From DATDAH01 sp963725155 (GTDB lineage: Bacteria > Actinomycetota > Acidimicrobiia > Acidimicrobiales > DATDAH01), in the NCBI GenBank assembly GCA_963725155.1, contig CAVRXU010000011.1, positions 106,064-170,063 of the forward strand: a stretch of DNA of 64,000 nt, in the 5' to 3' direction. The position numbers and the translations under genes are program-made. Positions 52,566 to 60,612 of this stretch are shown here, in pieces; the first letter of the stretch is position 1; every line of letters starts with the position of its first letter. The notes under the pieces were generated by a model. That model was not told the origin of the DNA. It did not search any database and worked only from the letters and a program-made list of their open reading frames with translations.

Positions 52566-53920
52566 CCGTCCGCTCCCGGGAACCCCTCGGGCAGGTCGTC
52601 CGGTAGGTCACCCCCGCCGGGGAACCCTCCGGTGCCGCCCCGTCCACCGAAGGACATCACCACGGTCTCTCCGGCATCGAGGCCGGCGGTGATCTCGGTC
52701 ATGGTGCCTGACGTCAGGCCGGTCTCGACGGTGCGGGTCGAGTCGCCGTCGTCGGTCCGCACGGTGACCGTGCTCGATCCGTCCTCCTCGGTCGTCACGG
52801 CGAGGGTCGGCACCTGGACGACGTCCTGCACTTCGTCGTAGGTGATCTCGACCGACACGGTCTCGCCGGCGTTGAACTCGCCGTCGGTGTTCTCGAAGAG
52901 CACGGTGACCGGGTACGAGGCGACCCCCGACGAGGCGTCGGCGATGCGACCGACCTCCCACACGAGACCCTCCGCCGTCGGGCCGGACGCCGCCGCCGTG
53001 GCGCCGTCGGCGCCGTCGGCATCGGCGGTGTCGGCCGGGCCGCCGGCGCCCGGGAAGGCCCCGCCCCCGGGAAAGACGCCACCGCCAGGGAACGTCCCGC
53101 CTCCGGGGATGCCGGTGGACGACGAGGTCGTGACCGTGGCCGTTGCCTCCTGAGCGACCTCGACGAGGTCGACGTCGGACTCGTCCAGGCCGAGCTCGAC
53201 GGTGAAGTGATCCCCGTCGATGACCTGGATGTCGGCTTCCTCGGTCGTCGCGTCGGTACCGGTGTCACCCGTCGCGGGCAGGAGGCCGGTGTCCTCGCTG
53301 CTGCCCAGCGTGCTCGCTGAACCTCCGCTGCCGCTCCCACTGCCGGTCGTCGACGTGCCGCCGGTCCCGCCGCTCGTCAGCTGTTCGCCCTCGACGACGT
53401 TGACGGCCGAGACGACTCCGTCGAAGGTCGCCACCAGGCGAGCGCCGTCGAGATCCTCCCGAGCGACGTCCAGGGAGTCCTGCGCGGCGGCCACCGCGGA
53501 GCGGTCGGCCTCGAGCTGGTCGTCGGAGGCATCGGCGTCCTCGTCCTCGGCCAAGGTCGCCTGGGCCTCGGCGAGCGACGACTCTGCGTTCGCCACGGCG
53601 AGCTCGAGCTCGGCCGAATCGATGGTGGCCAGCACCCGGCCGGCTCGAACCCGATCACCGGCTTCGACGTTGACCGCCGTGACCGTGCCCGCGGCGCCGA
53701 AGGACAGGTCGTCGGTCTGGGCTGGTTCGAGGGTGCCCTCGGCGGACACCGTCTGGGCCATCGACCCGACGCTGGCCTCGGCGGTGGTCTCCGCCGGGGT
53801 GTTGGTGTCGGCCGAGGTGCTCTCGGACCGCAGAGCCAACCAGGCACCGACGCCGATCACGCCGACGAGCGGCATGACGACCCAGGGGCGGCGGATGGCC
53901 GACCTGATGTCGATGTGCAT
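52562..53920 (-). CDS. HlyD/MacA-like adaptor, first copy
   Basis: 452 aa. Membrane anchor VVMPLVGVIGVGAWLALRS (12-31), lipoyl halves GTVTAVNVEAGDRVRAGRVL and VATFDGVVSAVNVVEGEQL, a short hairpin (SSLAEAQATLAEDEDADASD) and a barrel with a Gly/Phe/Pro-rich insert (TGIPGGGTFPGGGVFPGGG). It differs from the adaptor at 49011 in hairpin length and linker, so the operon encodes two adaptors for one MacB pair. Its C-terminus is also Gly/Asp-rich. Confidence 0.85.
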   Translation of the reverse strand: MHIDIRSAIRRPWVVMPLVGVIGVGAWLALRSESTSADTNTPAETTAEASVGSMAQTVSAEGTLEPAQTDDLSFGAAGTVTAVNVEAGDRVRAGRVLATIDSAELELAVANAESSLAEAQATLAEDEDADASDDQLEADRSAVAAAQDSLDVAREDLDGARLVATFDGVVSAVNVVEGEQLTSGGTGGTSTTGSGSGSGGSASTLGSSEDTGLLPATGDTGTDATTEEADIQVIDGDHFTVELGLDESDVDLVEVAQEATATVTTSSSTGIPGGGTFPGGGVFPGGGAFPGAGGPADTADADGADGATAAASGPTAEGLVWEVGRIADASSGVASYPVTVLFENTDGEFNAGETVSVEITYDEVQDVVQVPTLAVTTEEDGSSTVTVRTDDGDSTRTVETGLTSGTMTEITAGLDAGETVVMSFGGRGGTGGFPGGGDLPDDLPEGFPGADG

Positions 53921-53922
53921 CC

Positions 53923-54885
53923 TCAGCCCTCCTCGGGATCGGACGGGACATCGGGCGGCTGACCACCGCCGAGGCCCCCGAACGCACCGAGCCCGGCATC
54001 ACCGAGCCGGATCGAGGTAGCCGTGAGCACGTCGTCGGCGGTCTCTCCGACCGCGACGATGACGTCACCGTCGGCGAGGTCGGCCAGCGAGCGCTCCTCG
54101 GTCACGATGACCGTGGTGTCCTCGACGACCGTGACGGTCACCGACTCGCCGTCGACGTCGAGGGTCACGGTGTCGGCGTCGATGGCCGTGATCTCACCGG
54201 CGGTAGGCACGCCCTGTCCGCCGCCCGGGCCGCCGCCCTGAGACGGGTCGAAGCCCTCCGGGGGCTCGAACCCGTCCGGGAACTCACCGTCCGCGGGCGG
54301 CTCGAACCCCTCCGGGAGCTCACCATCCGCCGGCGGCTCGAACCCCTCCGGGAGCTCACCATCCGCCGGCGGCTCGAACCCGCCGGCCGGGCCACCGGGC
54401 CCTTGACCGAACCCCGCCCCGTCGCCCTCGCTGATGGTCGAGGCGACGAGGCCACCGTCGTCGCCGTCCTCGCCGACGGCAACCACGCGGTCGCCGACGT
54501 CGAGGTCGTCAAGCGAGCCCTCGATGGACTCGGTCACCGTGGTGTCCGCCGTGGTCTCGACGGTGGTCGTCGTCGACGATCCCGACGGGTCCTCGGACTC
54601 GACGGTGATGGTCGACCCTTCGATCGAGGTGATCGTCCCCCGGGCGCCGAGCCCGGGCCCGGCGCCTCCCCCCGCGGGGAAGGCCGCGGCCTGGTCGGTT
54701 GCGGCCGTGGCACCATCGGCCGTTCCAGCGTCGTCACCCGACCCCCCGAGGAAGAAGACCGCGGCGACGGCGAGGACCGCCACGACGGCCCCCGCGATCG
54801 CCCAGGAGCGCCACGTGGGGGCGGGGGGCTCGTCTGCGGGCGGCGAGGGCGCGTTCGGCTCAGCTGCGTAGTCGGCGTTCGGCAT
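53923..54885 (-). CDS. Membrane-anchored DUF5666-like protein with Pro/Gly-rich repeats
   Basis: 320 aa, first gene of the envelope operon. A transmembrane anchor (SWAIAGAVVAVLAVAAVFFL at 27-46) is followed by two barrel-like DUF5666-type units: GTITSIEGSTITVESEDPSG near 80-150 and GEITAIDADTVTLDVDGESV near 230-300. Between them lie repeats of GFEPPADGELPE. The protein is probably extracytoplasmic; function unknown. ATG 54885; the stop lies 2 bp before the first adaptor. Confidence 0.75.
   Translation of the reverse strand: MPNADYAAEPNAPSPPADEPPAPTWRSWAIAGAVVAVLAVAAVFFLGGSGDDAGTADGATAATDQAAAFPAGGGAGPGLGARGTITSIEGSTITVESEDPSGSSTTTTVETTADTTVTESIEGSLDDLDVGDRVVAVGEDGDDGGLVASTISEGDGAGFGQGPGGPAGGFEPPADGELPEGFEPPADGELPEGFEPPADGEFPDGFEPPEGFDPSQGGGPGGGQGVPTAGEITAIDADTVTLDVDGESVTVTVVEDTTVIVTEERSLADLADGDVIVAVGETADDVLTATSIRLGDAGLGAFGGLGGGQPPDVPSDPEEG
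54265..54372 (-). repeat. Three 36-bp tandem repeats
   Basis: Units at 54265-54300, 54301-54336 and 54337-54372; the last two are identical and the first differs at about four positions. Each encodes 12 residues (GFEPPADGELPE-type) of the linker in the DUF5666-like protein. Identical units suggest recent slippage expansion. Confidence 0.85.
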
Positions 54886-54917
54886 GACGTCACCATCGCC
54901 CCGGACTTTGGGGGTTC

Positions 54918-54944
54918 TCTGTGAGTGTCCTCAGAGTTCTTTGG
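54918..54944 (+). repeat. 27-bp composite direct repeat, right copy
   Basis: TCTGTGA-N4-CCTCAGAGTTCTTTGG, the same blocks and gap as at 44545-44571, in the same orientation. Here it lies 33-59 nt upstream of the first gene of the operon, adjacent to the shared 11-mer, so it may double as a regulator-binding region. Confidence 0.75.
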
Positions 54945-54945
54945 A

Positions 54946-54956
54946 CCGGTCATCTG
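54946..54956 (-). promoter_or_regulatory. Shared 11-mer promoter element (envelope operon)
   Basis: CCGGTCATCTG, identical in sequence, orientation and distance from the start codon (61-71 nt) to the copy upstream of the response regulator. Likely part of a promoter co-regulated with the two-component genes. Confidence 0.65.
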
Positions 54957-55022
54957 CCGGCCACCTGATGTTCCAAGACCTTCCACAGAGGGCTCGAAGG
55001 CCTGACCCCCACCCTCGATCGG

Positions 55023-55901
55023 GTGAACCGGAGTCCGAAGATCCTCGTGGCCATTGCGGTCCTGACGGCCGCCCTGCTCGCGTCACCGAACCTCGTTGCC
55101 GCGGTGAGCGCCGCCCGTGAGACGCCGCCTGGCGTCTGCCGCACCGTCACCTACACCCCGAGCACCGCCTCACGGTCACAGCACGGAACGCTCTGCCTTC
55201 CCCAACAGGTCTCGGCCCGCACCGCGGTCCTGCTCATCCACGGGGGCGGCGGCTACTCGGGCAGCCGATCGGCCCTCCAGGCCTGGCAGACCTTCTACGC
55301 GCGGCGCGGCATCGTCACGCTGTCGATCGACTACACGCTGACCGGGGAGGGTGGCACGCCGACCTACCCCCGCCCGGAACAGAACGCGAAGGCGGCGGTC
55401 CAGTACCTCCGCCTTCACCAGAACGAGCTCGGCACTGACCGGGTCGTAGCCCAAGGACACTCCGCCGGCGCCCGGCTCGGCGCGATCCTCCTGACCACAC
55501 CCGACGACGCCTCGTACGCCGGCCGAGAGCTCCACCGTGGGGTCTCCGACGCGATCGACGGCTTCATCGGGTTCTACGGCTACTACGGCGGGGGCCAGTT
55601 CCGGGCGGCGGCCTACTACGGCAAACGAGCGGACCGGGATGCGAACGCGGTAGCGAACGCCGCAAGGGCATCCGGAGCCGCCCTGCTCTTCCACGGCCGC
55701 GTGGACTCGATTGTGCCCGCAAGCCGATCGATGCGCTTCGAGCGAGCACTGCAGCGTTCCGGCGCAGGCGCCGAGCTGGTGCTCGTCGCCGGCGATCATT
55801 GCTTCGACGGCTACGGCCGAAGCCGTCTCACCGCCTCCGGCGCCCAGGCCGCCCGCCAAGCCGTCCAGTGGCTCCGCGCAGCCGACACCTCTGCCCCGTA
55901 A
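55023..55901 (+). CDS. Secreted alpha/beta hydrolase
   Basis: 292 aa, GTG start. A signal peptide is evident (ILVAIAVLTAALLASPNLVAA). The oxyanion loop LLIHGGGGYSG (about 70-80), nucleophile elbow GHSAG (about 145-149), Asp in HGRVDSIVP and His in AGDHCFDGY form a complete triad as in BD-FAE/carboxylesterase-like enzymes. It probably hydrolyses an ester outside the cell. It stands alone, divergent from the envelope operon. Confidence 0.87.
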   Translation: MNRSPKILVAIAVLTAALLASPNLVAAVSAARETPPGVCRTVTYTPSTASRSQHGTLCLPQQVSARTAVLLIHGGGGYSGSRSALQAWQTFYARRGIVTLSIDYTLTGEGGTPTYPRPEQNAKAAVQYLRLHQNELGTDRVVAQGHSAGARLGAILLTTPDDASYAGRELHRGVSDAIDGFIGFYGYYGGGQFRAAAYYGKRADRDANAVANAARASGAALLFHGRVDSIVPASRSMRFERALQRSGAGAELVLVAGDHCFDGYGRSRLTASGAQAARQAVQWLRAADTSAP

Positions 55902-56188
55902 GCCCTTCGCGAACTGGACCCGTGCGAGAAGATCTCAGCGCGACTCGACGCCGTGGGCAGGACCGGCGTCTCGTTCGTTGCGGCTCGCCCCTTGCACCGT
56001 GGTGTCGAGCACACCCGCGACCGAGATCCCGTACACGGCGTAGACGCAGCGGACGTGATCTTCGGGTTGGGTCCCCGAAGGTCCTGCTCCGCCCATCGTC
56101 ACCGGGTACCAGCCAGGGAAGAAAGCCCTGGTCAGGGGGTTGATCGCCCCCGGCCCGCCTGCCCGTCGGCACCCGAGTGGGCGAGCCG

Positions 56189-56208
56189 ACAGTAGACGAA
56201 ACAGTAGA
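56189..56208. repeat. ACAGTAGA tandem pair, left of element B
   Basis: ACAGTAGA-CGAA-ACAGTAGA: two identical octamers with 12-bp periodicity, 60 bp left of the tRNA core. The same arrangement recurs at 56431-56450. Paired direct repeats on both sides of a core resemble integrase arm-type sites. Confidence 0.6.
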
Positions 56209-56267
56209 AACCGGCGGAGAACGCAGCAGGCCCACTCCGAGAAATGGGGCCTGACCTGCGGATTCCT

Positions 56268-56312
56268 TGGTGGCGGGGGGCGGATTTGAACCGCCGACCT
56301 TCGGGTTATGAG
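56268..56312 (-). repeat. tRNA-Met 3'-half fragment (att-like element B)
   Basis: 45 bp on the minus strand from the CAT anticodon through T arm GGCGG-TTCAAAT-CCGCC to CCACCA; the 5' half needed for a tRNA is missing and the anticodon stem cannot form. Same orientation as element A (28366-28409) and almost identical, so the two are direct repeats enclosing 27.9 kb. Confidence 0.7.
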
Positions 56313-56430
56313 ATCGCCGATCAGACTCTCAGCCCGTACCAACGCGTACCGGAATGTGCCCTTGACCTGGGGATTCTTGCTTCACGCTACCGGCGCCGTC
56401 CCATCCGGTACCACCCCTGTACCGCTCCGC

Positions 56431-56450
56431 ACAGTAGAAGGAACAGTAGA
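56431..56450. repeat. ACAGTAGA tandem pair, right of element B
   Basis: ACAGTAGA-AGGA-ACAGTAGA, the second pair with the same 12-bp period, 118 bp right of the tRNA core. Repeats of this octamer were noticed only around element B. Confidence 0.6.
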
Positions 56451-56609
56451 AGGGTCGAGGGGCTCGTCGGACGAAGCGGTGAGTAGTTCTGCCTGCGTCG
56501 AATGTTGTCGTAACGGCTCGAACGACCCCTGTTTACCGCCCGCCGACTGACGTCAACATGCGACCTTCGGGTTCACCAATACAGCGTGCTGGGTGACGTC
56601 AGAGGCTGG

Positions 56610-57377
56610 TCAGATGCCGGCCGGTCCGGGGCCTCCGTGCATGTAGAGGGTCTGGCCGGAGCAGAAGCTGGAGGCGTCGGAGGCGAAGAAGAGGACGCCG
56701 TAGCCGATCTCCTCGGGTTCACCGAGGCGACCGGAGCCGTTGGTGGCTCCCATCGTGTCGGCGTCGATGCCGTAGCGAGCGAGGTCATCGACGAGGGAGG
56801 CGGCCCGGACCGCGCCGACGGCGATGGCGTTCACGTGGACGCCGCGTCCGGTCCAGGCCGAGGCCATGGAGCCGGTGAGGTTGTTCACGGCGGCCTTCGC
56901 GGCGGCGTAGGGCGCGGCTTGAGGCATGGCGAGGAGGCTGGCGCCGGAGGAGATGTTGACGATCGCTCCATTGCCTTGGTCGAGCATGGGCTTAGATGCA
57001 GCGCGGGAGAGGTGCCAGACGCTGCCGAGGTTGAGGGCGAGGACCTGTTGCCATTCGTCGTCGGTCCACTTCGACATCGACTTGGTCTCGGCGCCGCCTG
57101 CGTTGTTGACCAGGATGTCGAGCCGGCCGAGCTGGGCGAGGGTGGTGTCGACGAGCTGTTGGCACGCAATCGGGTCGGTGACGTCGGTGGGGACGGTGAG
57201 GGCGCGGCGGCCGAGGGCCTCGATCTCGCCGGCCGTCGACTCGAGGGGTTCGGTGCGGCGGGCGGCGAGGACGACGTCCGCGCCGTGCTCGGCGAGGACG
57301 AGCGCGGCGGCGCGACCGATGCCCGTGCCGCCGCCGGTGATGATCGCGACCTTGCCGGAGAGGTCGAACCGGTCCAT
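56610..57377 (-). CDS. SDR-family oxidoreductase
   Basis: 255 aa. Cofactor motif GGGTGIG (residues 15-21), NNAGG at about 90, catalytic Ser in NISSGASLLA and YAAAKAAV with the YxxxK pair. Last gene of the SnoaL-P450-SDR-SDR operon; its ATG overlaps the previous stop by 1 bp. Probably oxidises or reduces an alcohol/ketone of the pathway intermediate. Confidence 0.9.
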   Translation of the reverse strand: MDRFDLSGKVAIITGGGTGIGRAAALVLAEHGADVVLAARRTEPLESTAGEIEALGRRALTVPTDVTDPIACQQLVDTTLAQLGRLDILVNNAGGAETKSMSKWTDDEWQQVLALNLGSVWHLSRAASKPMLDQGNGAIVNISSGASLLAMPQAAPYAAAKAAVNNLTGSMASAWTGRGVHVNAIAVGAVRAASLVDDLARYGIDADTMGATNGSGRLGEPEEIGYGVLFFASDASSFCSGQTLYMHGGPGPAGI

Positions 57378-58120
57378 CAGATGACTGCTCCTCCGTTGGG
57401 GGCGATGACCTGCCCGGTGATGTAGCCGGCGTCCTTGGAGCAGAGGAAGGCGCAGGCGGCGCCGATGTCGTCGCCGGTGCCAAGGCGCCCCGCGGGGACC
57501 ATTCCCTCGATCACTTCGGTCGAGGGGAGATGGCCGGCGACTTGGGCGGCTCGGAGCATGGGGGTGTCGACGGTGAAGGGGGGCACGGTGTTGGCCGTGA
57601 TGCCCTTGCGGCCGAACTCGGCGGCGATCGTCTTGGTCATGGCGATCACGCCGCCCTTCGACGCCGAGTAGTGGGCCTGTCGGGGCGAAGCGGTCTGGCC
57701 GGCGGCGGAGGAGATGGTCACGATCCGACCCCACCGGCCGGCGACCATGTCGTCGATCGCGGCCTGGATGGCGTGGAACGTGCCGGTGAGGTTCACATCC
57801 AGGGTCCGCTGCCACTCCTCGGCGGTGATGTCCTGGAACCGGGCGAACCCGGAGACGGCGGCGCTGGTGACGAGGATCTCGATCGGGCCAAGGGCCGTTC
57901 GGACCTGGGCGTAGGCGGACTCGATCGCGGCCCGGTCACTGACGTCGACCTGGCACCCGATGGCCTGTGACCCGCTGGCGGTCAGCTCGTCGGCCGCAGT
58001 CGCGGCCGCATCGGCGTCGAGGTCGAGGACGGCGACGGCGTGGCCCGCGGCGGCGAGGTGCTCGGCAATGGACCGGCCGACCCCGGACGCACCGCCGGTA
58101 ACCACGGCGACCCGGGTCAT
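57377..58120 (-). CDS. SDR-family oxidoreductase
   Basis: 247 aa. VTGGASGVG (8-16) for cofactor, the Asp in VLDLDADAAATA favouring NAD(H), ISSAAGQ with the catalytic Ser and YSASKGG with Tyr/Lys. It resembles beta-ketoacyl reductase-like and hydroxysteroid-type SDRs. The ATG overlaps the P450 stop (ATGA), and the neighbouring SDR may act on the reverse or next step. Confidence 0.9.
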   Translation of the reverse strand: MTRVAVVTGGASGVGRSIAEHLAAAGHAVAVLDLDADAAATAADELTASGSQAIGCQVDVSDRAAIESAYAQVRTALGPIEILVTSAAVSGFARFQDITAEEWQRTLDVNLTGTFHAIQAAIDDMVAGRWGRIVTISSAAGQTASPRQAHYSASKGGVIAMTKTIAAEFGRKGITANTVPPFTVDTPMLRAAQVAGHLPSTEVIEGMVPAGRLGTGDDIGAACAFLCSKDAGYITGQVIAPNGGAVI

Positions 58121-59323
58121 CCCACCACCGCCGGCATGGAGTCCCAGCCCCGCACGGTCGACGTGGGGGCCCGTCGGGCCGCTTCGAGATCGACTCCCCA
58201 CGCGGGCCAGCGGTTGAGCACCTCGTCGAGGGCCACTCGTCCTTCGATGCGGGCGAGGGCGGCGCCGAGGCAGTAGTGGGCGCCGTAGCCGAAGGTGAGG
58301 GACTGGCCGATCTCGCGGTGGATGTCGAAGCGGTCCGGGTCCTCGAAGCGCCGTTCGTCGCGGTTGCCGGCGGCGACCATCAGCAGCAGTGCACTCCCCG
58401 CGGGCACGACGTGGCCGTGATACTCGAGGTCCTCGGTGACGTAGCGGGCCACGTGCGGGCCGGGTGGTTCGAAGCGGAGCAGTTCCTCGATCGTGTTCGG
58501 GACCAAGGAGCGGTCCTTGGCGACTTCGGCTTGCTGGTCGGGGTGCTCGGCGAGGACCTTGCCCATCCATCCGAAGAGCCGGCCGGTGGTCTCCACGCCG
58601 GCGCCGGCGATGACGGCGATGAAGATGAGGAGCTCTTCCTGGGTGAGCGTGCGGCGCTCGCCGGCGAGGTCGTCGAATTCAACGTTCAGCAGCTCGGTGA
58701 CGAGGTCATCGGAGGGGTGCTGTGCTCGCCAGGCGACGTAGTCGGCGTAGGCCTCCGCTGAAGTAGCGGTCCTTGCTGACCTGGAGCGGTTCGCCGGGTT
58801 TGTTGCGCAGCTTGCGGACGGCGGCGTCGCGCACCGATGGCTGGTCGGCTTCGGGGATGCCCATGAGCATGCCGATGGCCTTGACCGGCATCTGGGCGCC
58901 GAGGTCGAGCACGAAGTCGAACCGGTCCTCGCCCTCGAGCGGGTCGAGGCAGGCGGCGCAGAACGCCCGGATCTGGGCTTCGAGCTTCTTCATCCGGCCG
59001 GGGGTGAACGCTCGGGAGACGAGGGCACGGTGCATCGTGTGCTCCGGCGGGTCCTCGTTGATGAAGACGCCCGGTGGCATGACCGGGTCGGCCTTGACCA
59101 CCTCCAGGATGTCGCCCTTGGCCGAGCTCAGCCGCCCGGTGTCCTTCAGTGCGGCCTCGACGTCGGCGAAACGGCTGAGGCCCCAGAAGTCGAGTCGCTC
59201 GTTGCGGTAGAGGGGCGCCTCGTCCCGCAGGCGCTGGTAGGTCGGGTACGGGTCGGCGTCGATCTCGACGTCGTAGGGGTCGTAGTACAGGTCGTTGCCC
59301 ACATGGTCGTCTTGGGCGCTCAT
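58117..59323 (-). CDS. Cytochrome P450 (frameshift near 58755)
   Basis: The N-terminal half (MSAQDDHVGNDLYYDPYDVE to KDRYFS) and C-terminal half (EAYADYVAWRAQHPSDDL to MPAVVG) are adjacent frames joined by removing one G near 58755 (AGCGGAGGCC). Hallmarks: I-helix AGAGVETT, ExxR as EELLR and heme loop FGYGAHYCLGAALAR (about 58263-58280). Family resembles actinobacterial steroid/terpenoid or CYP125-like P450s only loosely. Overlaps both neighbours by 4 bp. Confidence 0.88.
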
Positions 59324-59877
59324 GCGGGCGCGTCGGGCGACAGCGGACGTTGGTAGGAGAGGTCGCTGCGATCGCGGGTGCCGTGCTCGTAGCCCTGGTC
59401 GACGAAGTACGGGGACTGCAGCAGCCGGGCATCCGCGGTGTACGCGAGCTCAACGGTGGCGCGGCGTACAGCGATGCGCCAGCGGCCGTCCCGGCGTTCG
59501 AGACGGTCGACGTAGCGGCCGCACATCACCGTCGCCGTGGACGCGTCGGGGGTGAGCAAGGTCACCAGCACGTAGCTCTCGGCATGCGCCTCGTCGCCGT
59601 CGATCTCGCAGGTGTGGGTCGTGACGTTGTGCAGGTGGTTCTGCGAGGTCGCGGCGTGCACCGCGTTGGCCCACGCCGCGTAGTCCGGTCCGGCGTTGAC
59701 GGTGGCACCGTGCACGTCGACACCGTCGTCGAGGTACGTGCTCGCGAGCAGCTCGACGTCGTGGCGGTCACAGCCACGGGCGTGGGCCGCGATGCAGTCG
59801 GCGATGGCGGTGCGATCGAGGAGGTACTGGACGTCACGCTGGAGCTGGTCGAGGTCGATGTTCAGCGGCACGACCAT
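59320..59877 (-). CDS. SnoaL/LinA-like NTF2-fold protein
   Basis: 185 aa from ATG 59877. Opening LDRTAIADCIAAHARGCDRHDVELLAS and later HNVTTHTCEIDGDEAHAESYV and GRYVDRLERRDGRWRIAVR are the standard SnoaL_4/LinA-type pattern, with the Asp-His region (RHD) of dehydratase/isomerase-like members. First gene of the operon; its stop overlaps the P450 start (ATGA). It probably handles the same substrate as the P450 and SDRs. Confidence 0.85.
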   Translation of the reverse strand: MVVPLNIDLDQLQRDVQYLLDRTAIADCIAAHARGCDRHDVELLASTYLDDGVDVHGATVNAGPDYAAWANAVHAATSQNHLHNVTTHTCEIDGDEAHAESYVLVTLLTPDASTATVMCGRYVDRLERRDGRWRIAVRRATVELAYTADARLLQSPYFVDQGYEHGTRDRSDLSYQRPLSPDAPA

Positions 59878-59982
59878 TCCCCTGTGCTGTACATCCGTAT
59901 AATGTTGCACCGCGGTATGGCATCGAGCAAGGGAGAGGACTGATGCGCATCGGTTTGACCGTTGGCGGGAACTGGTGACGCC

Positions 59983-60595
59983 GTGAGTGCGCCGACGCGC
60001 CGGTTCGGCGCGGTGACCTCGAAGAAGCGGGACGAGCTCCTCGACTGCGTCGAACGGTTGATGGCGCGGGAGGGCTATGCCGCTGTCACCTACCGAGCGG
60101 TCGCGGCCAAGGCCGAAGTCACCCCCGGCCTCGTTCAGTACTACTTCCCAACCCTCGACGACCTCTTCAAGGCCGCCATCCGGCGGCGCTCCGACAGAAC
60201 CTCCAACGGCTCGCCGCCGCCCTCGATGCCCGACCCGACGAGCCCCTGCGAGTTCTGTGGGAGATACAGCCAGGAGGAATCCACGGCGGCACTCACCACC
60301 GAGTTCCTCGCTCTCGGCAACCACCGCAGTCCATCGCCTCGGAGATCGCCGAGGTGACCGACGCGGTGCGACGGCTGCAGGTCGAGGCAATAGGAAGTCA
60401 CGTCCCCGACGGTGGCTTCGACCTCGAGGGCCTCTCCCCCGCCGCACTCCTGTTCCTCGTCACCGGCATACCCAAGCTCATCCGACTCGGCAGGGGGTCG
60501 GCCTGTCCTCCACCCACGACGAGGTCGTGCAATTCTTCGAGACCTACCTCGCGGCTGTCGAGTCCAAGTCCGAACGCGCGGTGAAAAGCCCCTGA
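59983..60595 (+). CDS. TetR-family regulator (several frameshifts)
   Basis: The N-terminal DNA-binding domain is intact: LLDCVERLMAREGYAAVTYR, AVAAKAEVTPGLVQYYFPTL. Downstream, fragments in shifting frames (LQRLAAALDARPDEPLRVLW, AALTTEFLALGNHR, SIASEIAEVTDAVRRLQVEA, GLSSTHDEVVQFFETYLAAV) align in order with one TetR C-terminal domain. At least four one-base indels are needed (about 60200, 60268, 60332, 60495). It is divergent from the SnoaL-P450 operon and probably controls it. GTG start. Confidence 0.75.
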
Positions 60596-60612
60596 GCCGA
60601 AGGAGCACTGCC

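Larger units (their letters stand above)
55902..56609. other. Gene-poor region around tRNA-like element B
   Basis: About 700 bp with only short shadow frames. It holds the tRNA-Met 3' fragment, two pairs of ACAGTAGA repeats, a small hairpin near 56112-56131 (CCAGGG/CCCTGG) and, at about 56558, another short copy of GACCTTCGGGTT from the tRNA arm. It looks like the attachment region of a lost integrative element. Confidence 0.6.

Noticed and set aside
56244..56486. Small plus-strand ORF of 80 aa
   Set aside because: It is translated from the tRNA fragment and repeats and has the typical look of tRNA read-through artefacts.
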